Source: Streptacidiphilus fuscans
GTDB lineage: Bacteria > Actinomycetota > Actinomycetes > Streptomycetales > Streptomycetaceae
Assembly: GCF_015690355.1 (NCBI RefSeq)
Contig: NZ_JADPRT010000005.1
Span: 1 to 64,000, forward strand
DNA length: 64,000 nt
Reading direction: 5' to 3'
This document shows, piece after piece, positions 27,417-36,400 of the stretch. Position numbers and translations under genes: made by a program. Position 1 is the stretch's first letter. Every line of letters begins with the position of its first letter. Under the pieces are notes generated by a model. That model had not been told where the DNA came from and did not search any database. It was given only the letters and a program-made list of their open reading frames with translations.

Positions 27417-28090
27417 GGTGCGGCCAGCCGGTAGCCGATCCCGTGCACGGTCTGCACCAGTCGCGGCTCGCCGTCGGCCTCCAGCTTGCGGCGCAGGTAA
27501 CCGACGTAGACGGCCAGGGAGTTGGAGTCCGGACCAAAATCGCGACCCCAGACGCGCTCCAGCAGGGTCTCCCGGGTGAGCGCCTGCTCAGGGTGGCGCA
27601 GCAGAAGCTCCAACAGCGCCGCCTCGGTCCGGCTGAACTCCAGCAGCCGCGCGCCGCGCCGTCCGGTGCGGGTGGCCGGGTCGAGCGTCAGGTCGGCGTA
27701 GCGCAGTTCCTCGTCCGGCAGCTCGGGCGCGGTGCGACGCAGCAGGGCGCGGACGCGGGCCGTCAGCTCGTCGAGGGCGAAGGGCTTGACCAGGTAGTCG
27801 TCCGCGCCGGCGTCCAGCCCGTCGACGCGGTCGCTGACGCTGTCGCGTGCGGTGAGGACGAGCACAGGCGTCCGGTCGCCGAGCGCGCGCAGTCGGCGGC
27901 AGACCGCCAGGCCGTCCAGGACGGGCATCATCAGGTCGAGGACGACCGCGGCGGGCTCCTCGGTGGCGATCTTGCCGAGTGCGTCGTGCCCGTCTGCCGC
28001 CTGGAGCACCTCGTACCCCTCGACGGCGAGGACGTCCGCGACCGCGTCGCGAACCTCGGGGTCGTCGTCGACCACCAGGATCCGTGTCAC
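27413..28090 (-). CDS. OmpR-family response regulator
   Basis: 225 aa from GTG 28090; AAGGAG lies 11 bases upstream, favouring it over the ATG at 28111. The receiver has the acidic pair VVDDD, phosphoacceptor in VLDLMMP, and Lys in LVKPF. The C-terminal winged helix runs from LLEFSRTEAALLELLL to TVHGIGYRLA. Probably binds the CTCTTAG direct repeats 96 bases upstream, controlling itself and the divergent murG2 operon. Confidence 0.94.
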   Translation of the reverse strand: MTRILVVDDDPEVRDAVADVLAVEGYEVLQAADGHDALGKIATEEPAAVVLDLMMPVLDGLAVCRRLRALGDRTPVLVLTARDSVSDRVDGLDAGADDYLVKPFALDELTARVRALLRRTAPELPDEELRYADLTLDPATRTGRRGARLLEFSRTEAALLELLLRHPEQALTRETLLERVWGRDFGPDSNSLAVYVGYLRRKLEADGEPRLVQTVHGIGYRLAAP

Positions 28091-28185
28091 CTGCTGGTTC
28101 TCCTTCCGCATCCGGTGCTGGTCCGCGCCGACCATCATGGCAAAGCGGATCGGGCAAACCACTGTAGAACGGGCGGCTGCCAGAG

Positions 28186-28203
28186 CTCTTAGAACCCTCT
28201 TAG
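28186..28203. promoter_or_regulatory. OmpR-type direct repeat in the RR/murG2 divergent promoter
   Basis: CTCTTAG occurs at 28186-28192 and again at 28197-28203, exactly 11 bp (one helical turn) apart. This is the arrangement bound by OmpR-family dimers and it lies between the response regulator and murG2 starts. Confidence 0.6.
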
Positions 28204-28225
28204 CCCAGGTCACCACGGTGGAGGC

Positions 28226-29407
28226 ATGCACACTCCCCTATCGGTGGTGATCGGCGCCGGAGGAACCGGCGGACACATCTATCCCGGGCTCGCGCTCGCG
28301 GAGGCGCTCCGGAGAGCGGACCCCACAGCGGTGGTCTCCTTCGTGGGGACCGAGCGTGGCCTGGAGACGCGGCTGATCCCGCAGGCCGGCTACCAGCTGC
28401 ACACCGTGGACATGATCCCCTTCGACCGCTCGCTCGGCGCCCGCCGCTACCTGCTGCCGGCCGACCTGTTGCGTGCGGCGCGCCAGGCGCAACGGGTGAT
28501 CGAGCGTCAGGGCGCCCAGGTCGTGGTCGGGATGGGCGGATACGCGTCCGCTCCGGCGGTCCTGGCCGCGCGGTTGGCCGGGCTGCCCAGCCTGATCCAC
28601 GAGTCGAACGCGGTGCCGGGACGGGCGAACGCCTTCGCAGCACGGCTGACACCGCACGTCGCGCTCGCCTTCGAGCAGAGCCGGGCCCATCTGCCCGGCG
28701 CGAGTCGCGAGCGGGCGGTCACGGTCGGCATGCCGCTGTCGGGGCCGTTGGCCCGCTTGGACCGGCAGGCGTTGCGCGCGTCGGCGCGCCGCCAGCTGGG
28801 CGTCCCGGCGGGTGCGCGCCTGGTCCTGTTCAACGGCGGAAGCCTGGGGGCGCAGCGACTGACCGAGGCCGCACTGGACCTGGCGCGGCGCTGGCGACAC
28901 CGCCTCGACATCCGACTGCTCGTCAAGACGGGTCCGCAGCAGGTGGACCACGCCCGCGCGGCGCTGATGGACAACGGCGGCGCGGCCGTCGCGCAGGCGG
29001 TTCCCTACCTGGACCGGATGGACCTCGCCTACGCGGCGGCGGACATCGTGGTCTGCCGCGCCGGGTCGGCGACGGTCGCCGAGCTGGCCACGACCGGTGT
29101 CCCCGCGATCCTCGTCCCTTACCCGCACGCACCCGGGGATCACCAGTTCCACAACGCCAAGGTGCTCGCCGACGTGGGCGCGGCCCACATCCTGCGCGAC
29201 GCCGACACGACCGCCGAGGCCCTGGCGGGGCTTCTCGACCCGCTGCTCGCCGACCCCACCCGCCTCGCCGCGATGAGCGGCGCCGCTGACCCCGGCACCC
29301 ATGCCCAGGCCGCCGACCTGCTCGCCGCACAGGTCCAGCGCCTGGCCGGCCGCGTCCCCGGTTCGGCCCCGTACCCCTACCCCTATCTCCTGGAGCGCCC
29401 AGCATGA
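28226..29407 (+). CDS. MurG-like UDP-GlcNAc glycosyltransferase
   Basis: 393 aa from ATG 28226 (GGTGGAGG is very close to the start, so a slightly later start is possible). GT28 motifs match MurG: GAGGTGGHIYPGLALAEAL, MGGYASAPAVLAARL, HESNAVPGRANAFA, NGGSLGAQRL, and VCRAGSATVAELA with PHAPGDHQFHNA near the end. MurG adds GlcNAc to lipid I at the membrane. This copy lies outside a dcw cluster, so it may be a paralogue for another glycan or for stress. Its stop overlaps the next ATG (ATGA). Confidence 0.85.
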   Translation: MHTPLSVVIGAGGTGGHIYPGLALAEALRRADPTAVVSFVGTERGLETRLIPQAGYQLHTVDMIPFDRSLGARRYLLPADLLRAARQAQRVIERQGAQVVVGMGGYASAPAVLAARLAGLPSLIHESNAVPGRANAFAARLTPHVALAFEQSRAHLPGASRERAVTVGMPLSGPLARLDRQALRASARRQLGVPAGARLVLFNGGSLGAQRLTEAALDLARRWRHRLDIRLLVKTGPQQVDHARAALMDNGGAAVAQAVPYLDRMDLAYAAADIVVCRAGSATVAELATTGVPAILVPYPHAPGDHQFHNAKVLADVGAAHILRDADTTAEALAGLLDPLLADPTRLAAMSGAADPGTHAQAADLLAAQVQRLAGRVPGSAPYPYPYLLERPA

Positions 29408-30453
29408 GCATCACGAACCTGTCGGAGAAGATCAGCGACACGACGACCACCACGACCGGGAGCGGCCGGTGGGCCGGGCGGACCGTGCTGGTGACGGGAG
29501 CGGAGGGCTTCATCGGTTCGACCCTGGTCGACCTGCTCGTCGCCCGCGGTGCCCGGGTGCGGGCGTTCGTCCACTACAAGCCCTACGCCGATCGCGGCCA
29601 CCTGGCCGGGTATCTCGACCACGACCGCGTCGAGATGCTGGCGGGCGACGTGCGCGATGCGGGCCGGGTCAGCGACGCGGTCGCCGGGTGCGACACCGTC
29701 TTCCACCTCGCCGCGCTGATCGGCATCCCGTACAGCTACGACTCGCCGGGCGCCTACGTGCAGACCAACGTCGTCGGCACCGAACACGTGCTGGAGGCCT
29801 GCCGTCGGCACGGCGTGCGGCGCCTGCTGCACACCTCCACCAGTGAGGTCTACGGCACCGCGCTGACCGCTCCGATCCGCGAGGACCACCCGCTCCAGCC
29901 GCAGTCACCGTACTCGGCGTCCAAGATCGCAGCGGACATGACGGCGCTGAGCTTCCACCACGCCTTCGAGCTTCCGGTGACCGTGGTGCGGCCTTTCAAC
30001 ACCTACGGTCCACGCCAGTCCGCCCGAGCGGTGATCCCCTCGATCCTGGCCCAACTCCACGCGGGAGCCAAGGAACTGAGGATGGGCTCACTGACTCCGA
30101 CCCGCGACTTCACCTACGTCGCGGATACGGCGGCCGGCTTCCTGGCGCTCGCGGACTGCGACCGCGCCGTCGGCGAGGTCGTCAACCTGGGAACCGGCCA
30201 GGAGATCTCCATCGGCGACCTCGCCCGTTCCCTGATCGAGGCCTCGGGCCGCACGGACGTCGAGATCACCGTCGACCCGGCAAGGCTCCGCCCGGCCGGA
30301 AGCGAGGTCCACCGGCTGCTGTCGGACAACTCCCGCGCGCAGGACTGGTCCGGCTGGCGGCCGGAGGTGACCCTCGCCGAGGGCCTGTCCCAGACCTCCG
30401 CCTGGGTCGCCGACCATCTGCACCTGTTCGACCCGCGTCGCTACGCGGTCTAA
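29404..30453 (+). CDS. NAD-dependent nucleotide-sugar epimerase/dehydratase
   Basis: 349 aa from ATG 29404 in a 4-base overlap with murG2. Extended SDR: TGAEGFIGSTLVDLL (NAD), active-site Ser/Thr in STSEVYG, YSASK, and VRPFNTYGPRQ for substrate. Closest in pattern to GDP-mannose 4,6-dehydratase/UDP-glucose epimerase-type enzymes; the exact substrate cannot be read. With the GT28 gene it suggests synthesis and transfer of a modified sugar to an envelope glycan under two-component control. Confidence 0.88.
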   Translation: MSITNLSEKISDTTTTTTGSGRWAGRTVLVTGAEGFIGSTLVDLLVARGARVRAFVHYKPYADRGHLAGYLDHDRVEMLAGDVRDAGRVSDAVAGCDTVFHLAALIGIPYSYDSPGAYVQTNVVGTEHVLEACRRHGVRRLLHTSTSEVYGTALTAPIREDHPLQPQSPYSASKIAADMTALSFHHAFELPVTVVRPFNTYGPRQSARAVIPSILAQLHAGAKELRMGSLTPTRDFTYVADTAAGFLALADCDRAVGEVVNLGTGQEISIGDLARSLIEASGRTDVEITVDPARLRPAGSEVHRLLSDNSRAQDWSGWRPEVTLAEGLSQTSAWVADHLHLFDPRRYAV

Positions 30454-30503
30454 CGCTGCCCCCTGCGGTGGACGGGGAGGCTGACGCTCAGTCCCACCCC
30501 GAG

Positions 30504-30535
30504 GAGCCCCTGACGCTTCACCGCGTCGGGGGCTC
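30504..30535 (+). terminator. Terminator after the murG2-epimerase operon
   Basis: GAGCCCCTGACGC / GCGTCGGGGGCTC, a 13-position stem with one T-G mismatch and loop TTCACC, 50 bases after the epimerase stop. Confidence 0.75.
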
Positions 30536-30568
30536 GTTCCGCGTGGGCGGCGCGAGTAGGGTGCGCTC

Positions 30569-31462
30569 ATGGACCTCTCGTGGGACTTGCTGCGCCCCGT
30601 GATGCGCGTGCCGTACGTCCCGACCCTCGGCCCGATCCACCCGGACGCACTCGGCCCCGACCTGCTCGCCGACGTGCTGGCGGTCGCCGGAACCGGGCGG
30701 TTCCTGCCGCACGACACGGACCAGCGCTGGTCGGCGCTCAAGGACGAGAGCGTCATGCCGCACGACGTCGAGCAGGACCCGGAGCGGACCGTGATCCCGA
30801 CGATCAGCACCTGGGGGCGCGGGGTGGTGACGGTCCACCACTTCGGCGCCGACCCCGCTCCCGTCGGGGAATTGCTGGAGCTCGCACGGAAGTTGGCCGC
30901 GCGGGAGGACGTCGATCGGGCGCGCGCGATCTGGTTCCAGCCCGAACGGCCGGAGCAGGAGCAGGAGCCGGAGCAGCTGTCCGGCGTCGCCGTGACCCGC
31001 GTGCAGCTCAAGACCTTCCGTCCCGGCGAGAACGAGCCAGTCGACGGTGTCGAGGATCTGCGGCGCCTGCCTGAGCAGGTCCGGGCACGCTTCGCCGTGT
31101 TCGCCGAGCACATGGCCGCGGACGGCTTCGCCTTCCTGTGGCGCCAGTTCCAGGCCGATGCCCTGACCGGGCCCATCCTCACGATCGTGTCCGGCGACAG
31201 GGTCGTCGGGGCGATCGGCCCGATGGAGACGATGAAGGACCCTGCCGGGCACGTCCGTCTGCTCCCGCAGTATTTCGGCGTGCTACCCGAGCAGCGCGGC
31301 AACGGGTACGGCCGACGCCTGTGGCGCGCGGCGATGCACTGGGGCCAGTCCAGCGGAGCCGAGTATCAGCTGTTGCTCACCGAACTCGGCAGCGCATCGG
31401 ACACGCTCTGTCAGGCCGAAGGCCTCGACACGCTCGGCTTCGTCCACACTGCGAGGGCCTGA
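30569..31462 (+). CDS. GNAT-family acetyltransferase
   Basis: 297 aa from ATG 30569. The acetyl-CoA loop is QYFGVLPEQRGNGYGRRLWR (residues about 231-250), the R/Q-x-x-G-x-G/A signature. The N-terminal 140 residues form a separate domain that also resembles a degenerate GNAT half. Substrate unknown. Stands alone between two terminator-like regions. Confidence 0.82.
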   Translation: MDLSWDLLRPVMRVPYVPTLGPIHPDALGPDLLADVLAVAGTGRFLPHDTDQRWSALKDESVMPHDVEQDPERTVIPTISTWGRGVVTVHHFGADPAPVGELLELARKLAAREDVDRARAIWFQPERPEQEQEPEQLSGVAVTRVQLKTFRPGENEPVDGVEDLRRLPEQVRARFAVFAEHMAADGFAFLWRQFQADALTGPILTIVSGDRVVGAIGPMETMKDPAGHVRLLPQYFGVLPEQRGNGYGRRLWRAAMHWGQSSGAEYQLLLTELGSASDTLCQAEGLDTLGFVHTARA

Positions 31463-31531
31463 CCAGGGGAGCCACAGCGAGACCGCGGCGAACGCTGCGG
31501 CGCCGGCGGGGTCGCTGCCTGGAACGGGACC

Positions 31532-32095
31532 TCAGATGTCGAGTGCATCCACCCAGACCACGGGGTGCGCGGGATCGGTCATGTCCACAGCCACCGATCG
31601 GGGGCTGCTCCCCATCGGGCCGTCCGGTTGGTCCTGGCTGTAAACCATGTGCGGACCGACGGGTGGGGTCAGCCCGCAGGGGCCCGTGGGCTTCGAACTG
31701 GACGGGAAGATCGTCCAATCTCCGTCGGTCACTCGGGTCGTGGGCGTCGGGGGAGAAATCCGGCTCGCCGTGAGGAAGGAGGCCAGGCCGGCTGCGGTCG
31801 TCGTGAAACGCAGACTCAGGTCTGAATCCCCCTGCAAGCCACCCACGGTTGCGGTGAACACGACGCCCGTCGCTCCGCGAGGCAGCACCAGCTCGAAGTG
31901 ACTCGTCGCGTCCGCGAGCGGGTCGTTGTTCATGGATGTCTGCGGGCAGACTCTGCGATCAGAAGCAGCGACGTGATCATCCGGCGGCGCCCAGGAATCC
32001 GCGAGGGATTTCAGCAACCACCACACACCCAGCCCCACAATGACAGCGGCCACGGCCACTGTGACAGCCGCCAGATACCTGCGTCTTCTCGTCAC
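31532..32095 (-). CDS. Membrane-anchored hypothetical protein
   Basis: 187 aa from GTG 32095. An Arg-rich start is followed by one membrane helix (YLAAVTVAVAAVIVGLGVWW) and an extracytoplasmic beta-rich domain with cysteines in RRVCPQTS and TGPCGLTP. No family recognised. The outside domain could be a small carbohydrate- or protein-binding module. Confidence 0.7.
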   Translation of the reverse strand: MTRRRRYLAAVTVAVAAVIVGLGVWWLLKSLADSWAPPDDHVAASDRRVCPQTSMNNDPLADATSHFELVLPRGATGVVFTATVGGLQGDSDLSLRFTTTAAGLASFLTASRISPPTPTTRVTDGDWTIFPSSSKPTGPCGLTPPVGPHMVYSQDQPDGPMGSSPRSVAVDMTDPAHPVVWVDALDI

Positions 32096-32237
32096 CAGCG
32101 CCCCACCCCCGCTCCCCGGCGAAAGCCGTGATCATACGGCAGCACCACGCGGCATGCGCCGCGCCCGGATTCGCGGTCACCAAGAGGCTGATGGGCCGGG
32201 GGCAACCCCGACCGCTTGCCTGCCCAGGCCGGGTTCC

Positions 32238-33215
32238 CTACAGCCATCCTCGACGGATGGCCTGGGCGCCGGCCTGAAAGCGGCTGGTGGCTCCGAGCCG
32301 GGTCAGCAGATCCGTGATCCGGCGACGCAACGTGCGCTCGCTGATGCCCAGCTGACGGCCGATCGCGTCGTCCTTGAGGCCCGCGTGCAGCAGGTGCAGC
32401 AGCGAGCGCTCGGCGTCGGTGAGGTCGGGGTGCGCCTCGGTCGTCTCCCGCGCGTCGGCGGAGAAGACCGGCGTGGCCTGCTGCCAGCTCGCCTCGAAGA
32501 GTTCGACGAGGGCGTCGCACAACCGAGAGCGATGCACCAGCGCCGCGATGCTGCGCGTTCCCGCGCTGCTGGTGCTGAGGGGGATGACGGCGTCGCGCCG
32601 GTCGATGACGACCATCTTCAGGGGTACGCGCGGCACCACACGGGAGAGTTCACCGGCGACGACCAGCTCGCGCAGCAGCGCCGCGCGTTCGGGGATCGCG
32701 AGGACCTCGCTGGCGTACACCGCACGCACCCGGACTCCACGGGCCAGCAGCTCTCGCTCGACGCGCGAGGCGGTGGCGTCCGGGGTGACGTAGGGCGGGG
32801 TGTCGAAGGCGAGGACCTCCTCCTTCGCCCCTGCGAGCAGCTCGGCCAGGCTGGCCGTGATCGCCGCCGGTCCCTCGACGACCTCGACCAGGCGCAGCGG
32901 GTCGCTGCGCAGCATGCGCTCGTGGTACTCGGCGGCGTAGGTCTCCACGGCCGCCGCGGTCCGCTCCAGCTCCAGCCGCTTGGCGTGGATCAGCGTCGTC
33001 AGGCCCACGCGCGGGTCGACCGCGTGGTAGCGACCGGGGCGACCGGTCTCGACGTAGGCGAGGTCGAGAGCGAGGAGCGAGTCGAGCGCACGGCGGACCC
33101 GCTGCTCACCGACACCGAGCAACTCGGCCAACTCCGCGACACCGGCCGGCGAGCGCGCCACCAGATGCCGGTAGACCTCCTCCACCTGCTCGTCCAGGCC
33201 CACCGAACCAAGCAT
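32238..33215 (-). CDS. Transcriptional regulator with TrmB-like N-terminus and LuxR-type C-terminal HTH (second copy)
   Basis: 325 aa from ATG 33215. The N-terminal winged helix (GVAELAELLGVGEQRVRRAL) is followed by a TrmB/PLD-like middle domain and a C-terminal LuxR-type HTH (GLKDDAIGRQLGISERTLRR). Domain order and the ending (ATSRFQAGAQAIRRGWL) closely parallel 15598-16635 (AQTRFQAGVQAARAELL). It is divergent from the propeller-S53 fusion, so it is the likely local regulator of that protease. Confidence 0.82.
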   Translation of the reverse strand: MLGSVGLDEQVEEVYRHLVARSPAGVAELAELLGVGEQRVRRALDSLLALDLAYVETGRPGRYHAVDPRVGLTTLIHAKRLELERTAAAVETYAAEYHERMLRSDPLRLVEVVEGPAAITASLAELLAGAKEEVLAFDTPPYVTPDATASRVERELLARGVRVRAVYASEVLAIPERAALLRELVVAGELSRVVPRVPLKMVVIDRRDAVIPLSTSSAGTRSIAALVHRSRLCDALVELFEASWQQATPVFSADARETTEAHPDLTDAERSLLHLLHAGLKDDAIGRQLGISERTLRRRITDLLTRLGATSRFQAGAQAIRRGWL

Positions 33216-33345
33216 CACTGTTCCCGCCCCTTTGACGATGCGTCCGCCCTCGCGGACCGGGTGCCGTGATCCTACGGCCGAAACCGGCGACTGACCGGTT
33301 CCGGCCGCCACCAGACCTCCCGCACCCCGGCATTTTGCTGGGAGA

Positions 33346-33362
33346 GTGCAACAACTTTGCAC
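33346..33362. promoter_or_regulatory. Inverted repeat upstream of the propeller-S53 gene
   Basis: GTGCAA-CAACT-TTGCAC, a perfect 6-bp inverted repeat with 5-bp centre, 83 bases before the protease start and 130 from the regulator start. Candidate operator for the neighbouring TrmB/LuxR regulator. Confidence 0.5.
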
Positions 33363-33445
33363 GACGAGACTCCGCGTCCACCTCGCGCATCCGCTGTTCC
33401 TATCCCCGTGAGGCTGTGCCTCCTGAGACGAAGTGACGGGCACCC

Positions 33446-36400
33446 ATGACATCTGGACGGGGCATACGCTCCGGCACGGTCGCCACCGTGCTGGCAGTGG
33501 CCGCCGCCTTGCTCAGCACACCGCTGGCCCACGCCGGCAGCCAGCCGAGCGGGAAGGACATCCGCCTGAACGCCGCGGCGCTGACCAAACTGAGTCAGCG
33601 CTACGAGAACCGGACCGACGGCACCGCCGGGCAGGTCGCCGCCGAGGAAGGCAGCAGCTCCGCCGCCCCCGCGCTGCCCAGCGCCACCCCGGGCACCAAG
33701 CCGCTGCTCGGCACCCACACCGCCGACACCGCAGGCGCGTCAGGCACGTCCGGCACCGGTCCCGGCTTCCAGCAGACCGGGCAGTGGGAAACCGCACGCG
33801 GCTTCGCCGAGACGACCACCCTCCCGGGCACCCACGACTGGGTCGACGTCTTCTCGGGCGGCACGGTGGGCCGCTACAACTCCCACGGCGACCAGATCTG
33901 GAACCGGCCCGCCACCTCGCTGATGAAGGACTGGCAGGTCACGGCGGAGAACTGGTACCAGCCGTACCCGTACACGCCCAACCTCTACGTCGGCTACAAC
34001 CCCTACGAGATGTCCACCACCGGCCAACACCCCTACGCCACCGGCGACTTCAGTCACGACGGTGTCGACGACGTGGCGGTGGCCTCCGCGGTGGGCGACC
34101 AGCCAGCGCGGCCGTTCACCTCGCCCGGCTCGCAGCTCAACTACGGCACCTTCCTGACCGTCCTGGACGGTCGCACCGGAAAGACCTTGTGGAGCAAGCT
34201 CGTTCCCGGCTATGTCGGCACCATGCTGGTCCAGGACGGCAAGCTGATCGTCGCCGAGTCGACCGGCCCGCAGTGGAACGTCGACCCGGTCGCCGAACAG
34301 GGCGACAGCCGCAGCAACCTGACGGCCTACAGCTTCAGCCCGCAGCGCGGCGGCACCCTCGCCGCCACCACCGACTGGACCTACTCCACCCAGGCTCCCT
34401 GGGCCAACTGGGGCGACGTCGAGCCGGCAGGTCACGGCGAGATCGCCGCGACCTGGTCCGACACTCCGCTCGGACTCGGCAACCCGCGTCCCGCCGACGG
34501 CAACGTGCTGCTCATCGACACCGGCGACGGTTCCGTCGCCATGCACGCCAAGACCCCCGGCTACCCGCGCATGGTCGCCCAGGACCCGACCAGTGACCGG
34601 GTCCTGGTCGTCGAGCAGAACGACCCCTTCGACGCCGTGCGCTGGGAGCTGACCGCCTTCGACCCGCGCACCGGAGCCCGCAGCGTGATCGCCGAGCGCG
34701 ACGGCACGGTCCCGGAGGCGTTCGCGGTCAACCCGCACGCACACAGCGGCCAGGCCACCTACGCCGTCGCCGAACTGGGCATCAACGCGGACCTGAGCGA
34801 CGGCCAGAGCACGGTCTCCGGCTGGGACGCGCGGGGGAACACCCTGTGGTCGTACACCACCGCCTCGACGGTCAGCGGCCCCAACGCGCCCACCATGGCG
34901 CTGGCCTACCCGACCGACGGCCGCGGTGAGGTCGTCGCCTCCGTCTCCGACCCGAACAACCCGAGCGCGAGCCTGCCGGACGGCCCCGAGCACACCCAGC
35001 TGATCGGGTTCGACCCGCGCGACGGCCACGTCGACTGGCAGAACCAGGGCGCACTCTCCGGCGACACCCTGACGCCGTACCAGAACGGCCTGCTGACCGT
35101 CGGCTACGACGACACCGCGTACACGGTCGATCCGCACAGCGGGCGCTCGGACGCGATGCCACTGGCCGGCGACCCCCACGCCGCCGCGACCGTCGGCACC
35201 GGCGACCGGCAGGAGCTGATCACCGGCGGCCAGAGCCGCGGCGTCTTCGGCCTCGACGCGCGCACGCTCAAGAGCCCGACGCCGGCGGTGCTGTGGCACG
35301 CCACCGTCGACGCCTCGGTGCACGCCGTCAAGGCTCTGCCGGGCGGCCGACAGGTCGTCGTCGGCACCGACCACGGCTTCTCGGTGCTGGACGCCCGGAC
35401 GGGAGCAGTCCTGCACACCGTCCGCACCGGCGGGTTCGTGGCCTCGCTCACCGTGACCGGTGACAGCCACGGCGGCACCGAGATCGTCGTCCCCGGCAGC
35501 AGCCTGACCGCCTACCGGCCCGACGGCAGCGTGCTGTGGACCTTCCAGCCTGCCGGCACCGCGGGCAAGAGTCTCGTCTTCTCCAGCGTCACCACCGACG
35601 ACAGTGGTCACCTGCTGCTGGAGTACGGCGGCACCATGTCGTCCGCCCTGTACACCGCCGCCAGCGACCCGGCCCCGACCGCGGTCAGCCTGGACGAAGC
35701 CACCGGCACGCCGGTCTGGACCGAGACCACGAACGACCCGGGCGCGGCAGCCATCGTGCCGACCAACCCGGCGCTGGCCGACCCGAACGTCCCCGGCGGC
35801 CACGGCCACGGCGTGGCCTTCGCGTTCAACGGCACCTTCAGCAACAGCGCCCACCTCGTCCAGATCCTCGACTCCCGCACCGGAGCGGTGATCCGCACCA
35901 ACGAGACCGTGGGATCGAACACCTTCCTCGCCTTCGCAGCCTCGAAGGCGGACGGCCTGGCCGAGATGCGCACCTTCGACATGACGGACTATCCGGCGGA
36001 CGGCAGCGCACCCTACGACGTGCCGACCTTCCTCGGCTTCCACTCCGGGACCTTCGCCACCACGCCGTCCGGCGCGACCGCCTTCATCGGCGCGTACACC
36101 AGCCTCTTCTCCTACAACACCCCCTTCCCGCAAGGCCAGGACTCCCTCCGGGAGAGCGCGACCGCCTTCGCCCTGGCAGCCAGCCAGGTGCAGCCGGCCG
36201 ACCTGAACGACGGCAACGGCAGCGACGTCCTCGGCCTGTCCATCGACTGGCGAGCCCTGGACATCTCGCTCCAGGCAATCGGCGGCGACACCTTCGAGCC
36301 CGACTACTACCCGCACGGCGTCACCACCTTCAAGTTCACCGACAACATGCCGTCCGGCATCCCGCTCCCGCCGAGCACCACGGCAGCGGCGTCGGGAACC

